From the NCBI GenBank assembly GCA_013396995.1, contig VWZP01002662.1, positions 1,246,817-1,310,816 on the forward strand: a stretch of 64,000 nt of DNA. Reading direction: 5' to 3'. The translations under genes were made by a program, and so were the position numbers. Under the pieces are notes generated by a model. That model was not told the origin of the DNA. It was given only the letters and a program-made list of their open reading frames with translations, and made no database searches. Source of the DNA: Dicaeum eximium. Lineage: Eukaryota > Chordata > Aves > Passeriformes > Dicaeidae. Positions 34,111 to 45,173 of the stretch are shown here, piece after piece (positions within the stretch are counted from its first letter, which is position 1; every line of letters starts with the position of its first letter).

Positions 34111-36963
34111 ACCAGTCATCCCCTTACAGCAGTAAAAAAATAATAGCAAATTAATCTAAAAAAGAAATTCAAAAGATATGAAATTATCTAAAGACTGATC
34201 TATATAGTTAGACAATTCAGGCCATAAAGCGTGGTTTTAAAACTCTGAGATAGTCACTTCACCAAAGATAATGACTGAGGCATCAGATTCTGACCTGCAC
34301 CCAAATTAACAGAACTGCCTGACAGTCAGAACCCCTAAACTCCTGCAGTAAAACACTACAGGTTTAGCATCACTTTATCAACAAGCCCAGGAGTATTATA
34401 TGTCCTGAATTTAACATTGCCATTTTTTCAAGCTGTCTACAGGAATATTTTTACATTCATTTCAGCTCCACTCCTTACAAAAGATACATGGCTGTTCATC
34501 TAAAAGCTTTACCTCTACTTGCTTCAGCTCAATAGTCACCAATTTATTTCCCCCACTCATTTTCCCAGCTTCCATCCTAGCAGTAGCAGAAGAGTACTGC
34601 AACAGACTAGGAACTTCATGCTTTGTAGGTGAACTGCTGCTACTGAAATTTAATTTCCTGTCTTCATGAACAAAAGGTGTAACCATCTTACAAACATTGG
34701 TTGGCTGAGACATAAAACCCCAAAGGTGTGTCCACCTTATAATGCATTCAATGGGGTTTTTTCAAGCAATTACAGCCCCAGGTCAGAAAATGAAAAAAAA
34801 CCCCAGCCATCTGCTATTGCTTCTGGAAATTCACCTTCAGGAGGCAAAATAAAAACTGGAATTAATGTGTTTGTTGCCTACATACCTGGTCTCCTCTGAA
34901 AAGGTCTTGAGTTGATTAGTTACCCCTTCCAGACAAAATGTTTCCCTCTCATCCTAACCTCTGAGATATTCCATTATTTAGGAATAAATGCTGCTTGGCG
35001 AAGCATGGGTCCAGCACAGAAAGAAAACCAAAAAGAACAGAAGCACCTACTTATCTTCCTGAAGCTAAATTAATCTAAGAAGTAGACTTTAAGGGCAAGG
35101 AGTAGGTCATAGCTAATGTTGCTAATGGCTTCTTCCAGTCAAAATGAGCTTGTTAGTGGAGTGAGATACTAGTTATAGGAAGCAGTTCCTAAATTTTTGG
35201 ACAGCATATATTTATTTTGCTATCATCAGGTATCCTTTTCATGACCACTCCTGACTGTACCTGCCAGAGACATGTATCTGCAAGAACATTTTTGCTTCAG
35301 GTATAAACATTTTGGCCTGCAATCCCTTAAGCTTTTTACATATACCAGCATTCCCTGAGCTGATGCAGAACAGCATTGCAGTTCTGCTGCTGCCACAACC
35401 AGGATTAGGAACAGGACACAATTTTTCCCTAAAGGTTATTAATCATCGTAGAGTATGGTTTATTTTTTACTTCTCTGAAGCTGCCACCACCAGATAAGCA
35501 GAAGCAGCAGCTCCCACTTGCACTGAAATTCTGCTCTTCTGTAGTTGTACAGTAGCAAAAGCGACAGAAAGGCTGTGCAAGGTCCACTGTGTGCATGTGT
35601 GGCTGGCTTTGCCATCTCTCTTCAAACATAATCTTCCCTATTTCCCCACAAAGGGAAACCTGTGTCCTGAAGCCAACATAACCTGCAAAGCAGCTTTTTT
35701 CAGATTTGAAATCCAGACTGCAAACCAGCTCTCATTTTCAGTGTCTCTATTATGCAGAAATATTACATTAAACTGGAGAATTGCACCGTTTTGTTCAGCC
35801 ATTGTGACTATGTTATCCCTGGCAAGAGAGTATTGGGACATCCTAATGTAGAACTACAAGATTTTCATGAGAAAAATGAGCAGACTTCTCGGTGTCCTCT
35901 ACTTGTTAAGCCCTCTATTTCCCTGGTAAAAACCAACCCATTTTATAATGCCTAATACTCTCTGACCCCAGGTCTCCTACAGATTAAAGGTCCTATACCT
36001 GTAAAATGTGCTAACCACCACCCCTCCTGATAAGAATCCCCAGCCAGATGCTAGCCAGATGTCAGGCTCTCTGCACAATAAAAAGTACCCTGACTTGCTC
36101 AGCTTTCATTCTGTTTCATGAGCAAGAGACCACAAAGAAATGTGTTTTATAGGTATGGAAGTCCAGCTGAGAGGAAGTGGCTCTCAGACTCCCACAAGGT
36201 TGCTCAGGTGGAAATGCCAGCTCCCCTGTAATACCAGGACAAGAAGAACTGTCCAAGGGAGAAATATTCCAGTGTATCATAGTGCTGTGGAATGTGATGA
36301 GACAGCACAGAGGGAGAGTAGCACTCCCAGACACCCAGAAAGGGTACAGGTGCTCATTAACACACAGAAGCCATCACTACAATTTTTAGCCTTGCAATTA
36401 GAAATGAGTCCCTATGGAAATATTTCAAAATAGAACTGAAACTAGTTCTAGGACTATAAATAGCATGTATCTTGGCAGGCCCCTGAAGAAAGATTTCTCC
36501 ATTTGTTTTTCTTCTTTTTAACCTAAAGTTACAAGTATAGATACATTCTTTAGTGTTTTATGCTCCCTGAAGATCTCAGGAGACCTAATTTAAACCCTAC
36601 ACCATGTTATAGATCCTTCTATAGCCCATGACTTGGGAGGGTCTGACCCCAAGAGGTTCCAACACATGTTTTTTTTCACTCCCCAGGAAATCTTACTAAA
36701 GCTGCTCTGATTGCACAAGTATTGTCATGCTGGAAGGTTTGATATGTTTGGTACGTTTTCCCAAATATTAAGTATGCATGATGCACTATGGATCCTGGTA
36801 GTAAACTGTGTGTTGTGTCATTTCTTTCAATCCATAGTCTTTTGAGGCCAGATTTTTCTTCTTTTATATGTATCTCAAAAGCTACAACAAGAAAGTTTGT
36901 GTCTCATTTGAAACAATCCTACCTTACCATCTGATGAGCAGATCAGAGAATTTTCCAATGGTC
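34111..36963. other. Noncoding DNA, with one LTR-like polyadenylation stretch
   Basis: Frames of up to 97 codons overlap one another on both strands around 35.3-36.4 kb without recognisable products. Around 36030-36120 tandem GCCAGATG units and GCACAATAAAAAG, followed by a CTGACTTGCTCAGC segment, resemble the R/U5 part of a retroviral LTR, but no matching second LTR, primer-binding site or retroviral gene is seen. Confidence 0.5.
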
Positions 36964-37012
36964 TCAGTTTGAAGGGACCTGAAAGATTACTGAGTTTCAA
37001 ACACCCTGCCAG
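36964..37012 (-). mobile_element. Short old CR1 3' fragment
   Basis: CAGTTTGAAGGGACCTGAAA followed by GATTACTGAGTTTCAAACACC and CTGCC is the reverse complement of the CR1 3' end (consensus-like GTTGGAAGGGACCTTAAAGAT, then AGTTCCAACCCCCTGCC). The terminal octamer tail is degraded and the body to the right is unrecognisable. Confidence 0.55.
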
Positions 37013-38143
37013 ATGAAGATAAATTTTTGACTAAACAAAATTTCATTGTGTTCACATTTTGAACACTAATACTGATAACATCCTTCAGACCATCCCCTTA
37101 ACTGTTTGTAAAAGTTAGTATATGTATTAAAACTGGCCTTCTATAATCTGTCCATTGGCTTCTGAAGGTCACATTGTATAAAAGAAAATAGGTTCATTTC
37201 TTATCAGTTCTACACCTATTTAAAGAAAACAGATATCTGAGTTTCTGGATGATTGCAAGAATGAGTTTCATTGCATTAATGTAATTAAAGTAATTTTTAA
37301 AGCATAGGCTTAATAAATTATTTTCTATTTAAAATACATTTTTGTCCAATAGTAAATAGAGAACAGAGAAAAATTCTGTATTTCTATTTTTCTCAGAAAT
37401 ATAACTAAGGCTGCAAGGTATCAGTATAAAGCTCAGAAAATGCTTAATAGTGTCATGGATTTACTGCTCTGCTTACAGTTTGGCTTCAGTCATGTACCTT
37501 TCCTCAAGGTCTTCTTCCATGAGCATTAGTACAAAGAGCAGACATGCTCTGTTCAACCCCAGCGAGGCTTCTGCAGAGATAAAGCTACCATTAGACATCC
37601 TAATGCACCTAGTTTAAATCACACAACCGAAAAACACAGTTCAGCACAACTGTGTAAACTGATGTCCTTTATTAAAATACAGACATGAGAGGACTCTGGA
37701 ATGGGTAAAGACTAAATTATTCTTCTTGCCAGATGAGTGATCCTTTTAAGTCTAGGTTTAAGTTCACCGGTGCAGTGATGGGAGCGAGCCATGCCTGTAC
37801 AGTACCTCATCTAAAGACAGATAAATCCTCAGAGCTCTGCAGGGAGCCCAGGTGCCATGGTATATTTTATCATCACTCTATAAACCATGCTCTGCCTCCA
37901 TGCCTTTATAATGAGCACAAGGACATGAAGACGAAGAGCCTTGCTGCATATGTATCATGTAAATCTATCAGTTTCATTGGTAAATTTGAGCAATTCTGCT
38001 AAGGTCAGTCTGTGTAGCAGCATCTCTTTCTTTCTGTTTAAAGAGATTGAAAATTAGCTTTTTGTAGTATTTTGTGAAATACAGTATATTCAAAAAAGTT
38101 TTTATTGTCTACTATGTTACTTGAATTCAACACAAAAGGTGAG
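37013..38143. other. Noncoding DNA, no gene seen
   Basis: An 89-codon frame at 37733-38002 shows no recognisable product. An AAAAG/GTGAGT donor-like sequence at 38133-38143 closes an A+T-rich stretch with a weak TTTTTGTAG acceptor near 38067; coding potential is poor. Confidence 0.6.
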
Positions 38144-38395
38144 TGTTCTTCCTTTTTTTCTCTTTTGCTTTTTCTCTTTTTTCTTTCTTTTTTCTCTTTT
38201 TGACTTTCTTTTTGCCTTTTTGCCTCTCTGCCTGTCTCCTTCTCTCCCTCTCTCCCTCTCTGTTTTGTCCTTCCTTCCTTCCTTCCTTCCTTCCTTCCTT
38301 CCTTCCTTGCTTCCGCGCTTCCGCGCTTCCATCCCTCCTTCCCTCTTTCCTTCTTTCTATCTTTCTATCTATCTTTCCTTCTTTCCTTTTACTAA
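38144..38395 (+). repeat. Long polypyrimidine tract with (CCTT)n core
   Basis: About 250 bases of nearly pure C/T on the plus strand: CTTT-rich at first, then CTCC-rich, then ten tandem CCTT units (38269-38308), then GCTTCCGC repeated (38309-38330), then CTTT/TATC-type units. Several frames run open through it on both strands; their Phe/Leu/Ser/Pro or Lys/Arg/Glu products are low-complexity and not genes. Long mirror-like polypurine/polypyrimidine DNA can form triplexes. Confidence 0.95.
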
Positions 38396-38640
38396 TAGAA
38401 AATGTCCCATACTCTGTGTGAGCATAAAATCTCTAAATACTCCTGAACCTGAATATTTCCTCAGTCTTTTCTCTCCTTTACATGTACCAACCACAAATGT
38501 AATTCCAGACTGATCAGGGAGAGAAATAGAGAAACAGCTTAAAAAGCTGAGGCAATAACAAAAAGATACCAGGGAGGATGAGTTAACAAGTCAGTCTAAT
38601 TTGAGAGGGAAACGTTGTAGTGAAGAAGATACTGTGCCTT
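38396..38640. other. Noncoding DNA
   Basis: Short intergenic-type sequence between the pyrimidine tract and a CpG-bearing block. Nothing was recognised. Confidence 0.6.
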
Positions 38641-38860
38641 TCTGAAAAGATGTGTCACACGGCCTCTCACGTTGCCATACTCCGCGCCCAGTGCTCTGAC
38701 ACCACCTTCAGCTGCCACCGACAGCCCTAATGGCAAAAAAAAATGTTTTTTTAGACCGCATGTGGAAAGCAGCTCATAATTGGAGTCTCTATGAAACTGA
38801 AGCTAAAAAATATCAAACCGCAAAATGTGAAAACCTGCAAGCAACACTGTTGTCAGGATT
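38641..38860. other. CpG-bearing block, candidate conserved element
   Basis: The first 90 bases contain five CpG dinucleotides (for example CTCCGCGCCC at about 38680-38689), unusual for this A+T-rich window. Beyond it are AACCGCA/TGTGG-type RUNX-like motifs and CATAATTGG. It is too small for a typical CpG island and has no open exon. It may be a conserved element or part of an old insertion. Confidence 0.25.
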
Positions 38861-39001
38861 TCTGCTATCACTTTGTTTTTAAATGATTTATATTAGTGCT
38901 CTGATTTGTGTGACAGAATTTACCACATCTTCCAATTATGGCAGGACAAAAAGCACAATTTCATTTTATAGGAGACATAACAGTTATTGATATATGTAGA
39001 T

Positions 39002-39054
<53 letters not shown>

Positions 39055-39062
39055 GATAGATA
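39002..39062 (+). repeat. (GATA)n microsatellite
   Basis: About 13 uninterrupted AGAT units followed by GATAGAT after a one-unit break. GATA arrays (Bkm-type) are known on sex chromosomes of some vertebrates, but one short array says nothing about chromosome identity. Confidence 0.97.
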
Positions 39063-42000
39063 ATCTCTCTTCCCCAACTATTAGGATTTATTTTCATTCC
39101 ATACTTGCCCAAAAAAAACAATTCCTTTAAAAACCTGCCATGAAAATCTTCTCGTGGCTGGAGGTCCACTCTGGGTTTTGCAGTGGCTTTACTGAGAGCA
39201 GCATGGTCACATTCCAGGCTGGGTGTGAGGGTGGTGGCACTGAGCCAGCCCTATGCCCATGACACCCACAGTCCAGGCTGGTGCCTCTGCAGCTCTTCCA
39301 TGAGCACTATCAAGCTCTGTTCTTTGTTCAAAGAGCTGTGACACATCTGCACCCAGAATTTAGATATCTGCCCTAGACTCCTAAATCTAAATTCAACATC
39401 GAGAGGTTTCAAAATGTACACATATTTTTTAAGATGTGTGCAGATGTTTCTTTATATTATGGGTTTCATTTAATGAGAGAGATGAACACCAGAGCCCTCA
39501 GTAGAAACATTCTCCTCAGGGTAACAAGAAATCTTACACTGAAGCTACATTGTATTTTATTATCAGACACAGGATTTTAATTTATTTTACTGTTGCTTAA
39601 GTGCCCAGGGTCCCATTCTCAAGGGATTTACTTATTTATTCTTGTCAAGGATAACTGAATACTTTCGTGATATCTTTGCCCTCTGCCTCTTCAGTTAAGT
39701 CAAGGTGTTTGCTTTCTTTTTCTTGCTTGTGTATCAGTTGAATACTTTAAAATCTCCATCATCTTAGGCATTTTTGTCCAAATCTTCCTGAAATCTTCCT
39801 GCTGTCTCTGTTAGGAAATAATGGCTACAAGGCCATGTGGGGTAGCCATTTTGAGAGACTGGAATGTGCTGGACACCAATGTAAGAGCAAAACTGGCTGC
39901 AGGAAAATCCGAGAACAGGGAAGTAGTAGTTCCTCACCCCAGATTGAAACAGTCAAGCAGCTCCTTAAGTCTTGGTGGGCAGGAAGCCTGCTACCCTGGT
40001 CCAAGCAATCCAGCTCCTCATTTGGAGTGGAAACTAGGAAGAAAGGATAAAGAAGTCACAGGGATTTGGGAGCTAGAAAAGAACAGTGTTTGGATGCCAT
40101 CTGAGAGCTGAGTGGTACCAAAGCACATGACTGGAGCCCCTTTGCTTTATCTGAAGTGTCACGATGAGACACAGCCTTGAAAATAAGGAATAGCTTTGAG
40201 TAGGTGACAGCCTGAGTTAAGATTCGTTTGCTGATTATAATGATCCTGTGAAGTACACCTAAAAGAGCCTTGAGTGTACTTCTTAGTTATATTGGCTCTC
40301 TGCAGTGATTATCTGTTTGTCATCTGTGTCTGTTTTGGAAAATTATATTTTAGTTACTGCAAGTTAGTCAGCAGCTTGCACAATAAACAGCTAGTCACAA
40401 TGAGAGTGTCAGGCTCCTACTGGGTCCAGCTACAGAGATGTTTCCACCAACAGGATTTGTAAAGGAAGCACACAAAATGCCAGCCTCTTAAACACAGAGC
40501 TGTGGTAAGGCTGTTCGGCGCAGCAGCAGTGGGAGGAATTGCTTGGAAAAGGCTCATCAGAGAGTCAAACTGAACTGGGCTTTTCTCACAACAGTTTGAA
40601 TTCACTAAATCTGGGGGAAGAAGGATCACCGGTTCAGGAACATGAAGGATTAGCTTTACATCACACAGCTCAAGGGAAAGATGACAGAAAAATGTCAGTG
40701 AGATGGCAATTTGACCCAGCACTCTTTCCAGGGAGGGCAAGGCCTGTATTGCTGCTCCATGTGTTCCCAGTACCTAACACCAACACAGTTTTAATCCATG
40801 AAACACTCCTTTCAGAATAGCTGAGGTAAAAACGAACCACGATGATCTAGTCTGGAAAAATGTATCGATAAAATACCTGTAATTTTATAGTTATCTGCAT
40901 ATTTGGGCCTGCTCTGGAAGAGATTCATCTGCACCAGGAGCCAGTGCCACCAGTTTAAGGAGGAAGCACTTTTCCAAGGACTATGGGCAAGAGGAGATGG
41001 AAGGCTGTTCATGTATGTAGTTGCATCTTTTGGACTGAGCAGAAGAGTGCCCCTAAAAATGAGTGACACAAAGTAATTTTCAAGCAGTCATTTTGTTATT
41101 TAACATCCCTCAAAAGTGCAAGGTCTTTCTTATAGATTTTGTCTGTGCCACATCCTGTTAATAGCACAATCTCATTACTACAATGGTAACAGTCACTTGA
41201 TGCTCATTTAACAAAAATCTTTCAAAACAACAGTATTGCTTTTTCACAGTTGGCTCCCTATGATACAGGTTAGCAGCTTCTTAACTCTGCTTTCATAGCA
41301 TAATTACATAATTTAGAATTAGTCAGTCATGTTGACCTTTAAATAGAAACAAACATTCAATTTAGATAGTTGTTTTGTCATTAGCAAACAGTGAGGAGCT
41401 GAGAACATTCTTGCCATTGGCTGACAATGTCTTCGTGAACATGTTCAAGTCCAGGCAAAATGCAACATCTGTATTAATTATGCCTGTCCTTTGATTTGGG
41501 TCTGGATTCTCATCAGTCATCACAACAGTTAAGGTCCAGTCTCACCCCCTTGAAAGAAATAACTTTCATCCTTTTATCAGAGGCAGACTCAGCATGTTTA
41601 CAAAAATAATAATTCTGACATACAGAAGATGAAGGGATAAATTCTGCCCTGGAATACTTCTCATCAGTTCTTACAGCTACAGTTTGTACATATGGAGAAT
41701 GATAAATCTGAGCCTCGAACATTCTTTCTTTTAATATTTTATCTCAAAACTTTTCCACAGGCAGAAATCACTCTGACCACCAAGAAAGTTGCCCCACATC
41801 TGGGATAGGATTCAGCAGCTGTTTGCATTTTTGTGCTTAGTTACCTGGCTGCACCCTCCTGGAAATGAGAAAGTTGTGCTGGGGTAACAGTGAAATGTTG
41901 CCTGTAGCTTTTAGCTGCTCCAATCTTCAGTGCACATATCCCACACACAGTGGTTTGAGAGAAACAGGAAGAAGCAAGATAAGCCAAAGCCCCAGTGACT

Positions 42001-42246
42001 ACAAAATATACCTTACTAAGTCCCTAACTGATACTGCTTCTTATCAGATGAAATGCCTTAGTATTAATTCCTTTTAATTAAATTCATATTTGATTCTCCA
42101 GTGATCTTCTGTGCGTATTTACAGTCACTCTTCACTGCAGTATGATGTACTCTAAGTTACAGAACTGTTCAGAGTATTTAGATGTGCATTGAAATATGTT
42201 ACAAAAACATGGATAAGGTCTATGTATGTTTACAAACACACACAAA
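39063..42246. other. Noncoding DNA, no gene seen
   Basis: Overlapping frames of 96 and 71 codons near 39.82-40.11 kb and of 107 and 93 codons near 40.42-40.82 kb compete on the two strands. None carries a recognisable domain or splice borders that preserve it. Confidence 0.6.
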
Positions 42247-42516
42247 CATAGAACCACAGAATCTTTAGAGTTGGAAGGGACCTCTAAACCTACCCCAACC
42301 CCTCTGCCAAGGCAGGGTCACCTGGAGCAGGTGACACAGGAATGTGTCCAGGTGGGTTCTGAGTGTCTCCATAGAGGGAGACTCCATGACTTCCCTAGGA
42401 CCTGTTCCAGGGCTCAGCCATCCTCAATATATAGAAGTTCTTCCTCATGTTAATGTGAAACTTCTTGTGTTTGAGTTTATGGCCATTGCTCCTCATCCTG
42501 TCTCTGGGCACCGCTG
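42247..42516 (-). mobile_element. CR1 LINE, 5'-truncated 3' end
   Basis: Read on the minus strand the copy runs from about GGTGCCCAGAGACAGGATGA through GGAACAGG, TGGAGTCTCCCTCTATGGAG, CACCTGCTCCAGGTGACC and GAGGTCCCTTCCAACTCTAA to the tail GATTCTGTGGTTCTATG. This is the classic 3' region of an avian CR1. About 270 bases remain and the reverse-transcriptase frame is absent, as in most copies. The terminal repeat is intact, so this is the youngest-looking mobile element here. CR1 usually makes no clear target-site duplication, and none is evident. Confidence 0.93.
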
Positions 42517-43931
42517 AAAACATTTGTGTGCACACAAACACGTCAGCAGCATAAACGATACAAGAGGACACACTGAGTAGATTTACTGACTGCTAATTTT
42601 GCTCTCTCAGGACGCTTTCTTCCTTTTATAGTGTTTAATGTGCTCTTTTATGGATGAGGTCAAATTGTATAATAGTCTGCTGATAAATTGTAAGGTGCCT
42701 GTGGGGCAGACAATCTTTACTAATAATTATCAAATTTTGACACACAGAAAACATTAATACAAGACCATGAGGCTAAGGAACAACATGACAATGCTGAAAG
42801 AGCCACAGCAAAGACTAAGACACATACATATGTTGAATACTTTTTTTAGCTTTAAAATTTAATGCAGTAACTTTTTATGAAGCTTTGTCTGTTTCTTTTT
42901 GTCTTCCAGTCAAAATAGAAATTTTTATATTGTTTTAAAAGAAAAATATGATAAGAAGATACAGGAAAATTACTTGAAGTTGCGTCTGATACCTGCCTTC
43001 AATGAATGAAAATATTATATTTCTATTAATATGCAATATATGTTTATACTGAGAAGGAAATAATATGCTGTCTAAAATTAAAATATGTGCAATAATGTAA
43101 CAGCAATAGGTTTTATTCCTTAAGCAGGTGAGTGGTAAAATTACCATTTTATTCACCCTTGCCTTAGCAAGGTACTAGGTCTGTTCATCAGATGGACTCC
43201 CAGTCCTGACAAACTCTCAGTTTTTTCTCATCACTTCTAGACCAGCCTTTCTCAATATACCATGTCCTGCTACACGTAGAAAAGTCCTGTTCCATGTTAT
43301 TGCACATAACAGAAAACAAATAAATATGTGTTCCTGAGCAGCTGTATGATAAGCCAAGGAATCACAATTCTGGAAGCCCTGAAAATGAGTCAGTGTTACA
43401 TAGAAAGGTTAATCATGGTTAAGAGCCATTATCCTGTGGCCAGAAGACCATACTTATCCCCATCATTTGTGGCTGGTTTTGAAAGGAACTGTATGATAGG
43501 CCTGGCTAAAGCCTTATCATCATGGTTTGTGGTCAGATGGGCCAGCTGAAGCACCAAGCCGAATGTATTTACATACTCAAAAGCAATTTCTGGTGAGATT
43601 TCCTCAAAAACAACAGCTAAACCAGCTATTAAAGAAGCAAATGATTTCTAAGGTTAAAATCAGTATTTATGAAAATAACACCATCCTTGTTTGATGATAG
43701 AAACAATCTGGATGAAATATGAAAGGCATGAAAATATGATCCAACTCCATTACTCCTTAACACACTATCAGTTCCTGTGACAAAGGAATAAATTAATATA
43801 GAAAAATAGAAATGTCCACCCAACTGTAGACTTTTAGATTGTATTTTCTTTTGGCCAAAAAACTGGAAAATGCCAATTTACAAAACTCGGCACTTCTCAG
43901 TAGTTTGTCAAGTTTTATGGATATTTCACCC
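42517..43931. other. Noncoding DNA, no gene seen
   Basis: An optimal donor-like AAGCAG/GTGAGT occurs at about 43126-43137, but the sequence before it has stops in all frames and no partner acceptor. No repeat was identified. Confidence 0.6.
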
Positions 43932-43947
43932 AAAAAAAAAAAAAAAA
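43932..43947 (+). repeat. Oligo(A), 16 bases
   Basis: No AATAAA or ATTAAA stands 10-30 bases upstream, so a retroposed mRNA is not indicated. Confidence 0.9.
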
Positions 43948-45157
43948 GCTTTTCAGGATCAAAAATGAAACTGTAAAACCTGTTCTACAAAAAGGTAGAA
44001 ATTAAATATTTCACCTTGTGTATTGAAGACATGGTTTTGAATTCCAAATCAAGCAACACATAAACTCTTCTTCTGAGGATCTTCTGCATCTTGAGTATGT
44101 GGCCTATGTAGCGATTCTTTACTATTAGAGATGCAGATAGAAGGTGAAATTATTATTCCTGAAAAACCCTCAAACATTTTGAGATTTTGTTCTTATAAAG
44201 TAGAAAAAACAAATCAAATTTTGCCAGCTTGAGACTCCAGTTTTCTTTCTTTAGCATACATCTCCTAGTAGAGGTTTGTATTAAGGTTAAATTAGTCCTT
44301 TTAAGGAGCCTGTCCACATAAAGAAGAGTTTGCTTTCTCTTTGTGGAAGGAATCAGATCTGCATCTTAGAACCTGAAATTCAGCTTTCTCCAGGATTTTT
44401 TCATCTGTGGTAGCTCTTATCTAGCTGGATGTTTTCATTTATTTGGAGCTCTTAAATTTGTATGACTCATATTTAGGTGAATACTCACTGCAAAATAAAT
44501 ATATATATAAATTAATTAATCTTGTCATCCTGGCTTAGCTTTAATTTATCAGATGAACTTTCTCTGTGAGTGAATGTGCTGGAGGTCCAGATTTTTGAGA
44601 AATCAAGGCAATTTCTACCTGTGATAAAATTAGCTCATACATTTTAGATACCACTGAGGCTCGCTCTGGGGGATTTCTGGCGTAAATCAAGGCTCCCTGT
44701 AAGTCCATCAAAACAAACTGAAGCAGATCTGTTTGAACGCTGATGCTCAACACAGGGCAGTCAAAGTGGTTTCAGGCAGAAGTGTATTCCCAGGGGCCAG
44801 AGCAGTTAAAAGAAACCAAGCCTTGCTGCCAGCATGCCCCAGTTGGCTGATTAGCAAGCACATAGTCTGCTTATGTGCTTCTGCCATTTCATCTGTGTGT
44901 TTTCTAGGGTGTTGGTCAGTGTTTACCTGTACACTGTGACACTTGGAAAGCATTTCTTTAGTGAGAGAATTGTCAATAAACCCCAACTAAATAGTAGACA
45001 AAGAGATTTCTGATAATCACCTTACAAATTATTTAAGGGGTTCCTAGGATCAAGTTTAAAAATTCAAAGAGTAGTGTCACTATATGTATTTCACATGGAC
45101 AGATGCAGTTTGGCATAATAATGCAACTTTGAGAATCTCTTTATCTTTGCCTGACAG
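43948..45157. other. Noncoding DNA, no gene seen
   Basis: An A+T alternating stretch lies near 44500-44520. Frames of 79 codons or fewer overlap on opposite strands without recognisable products. Confidence 0.6.
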
Positions 45158-45173
45158 AATTCAGTACAACTCT
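45158..45173 (+). other. Candidate microexon (unverified), 16 or 9 bases
   Basis: A good acceptor (TCTCTTTATCTTTGCCTGACAG ends at 45157; cited length slightly exceeds the tract core TTATCTTTGCCTGACAG) is followed after 16 bases by GTAAGTATT, a strong donor at 45174. A second AG at 45163-45164 would leave a 9-base exon, TACAACTCT, encoding YNS in one phase. Microexons exist in vertebrate neural genes, but matching signals this close also arise by chance. Confidence 0.12.

Noticed and set aside
38117..38513. Reading frames up to 130 codons through the pyrimidine tract, on both strands
   Set aside because: They exist only because simple repeats lack stop codons; the products are low-complexity.
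39002..39062. GATA array as evidence for a sex chromosome
   Set aside because: Short GATA arrays occur on autosomes; one array cannot assign the chromosome.
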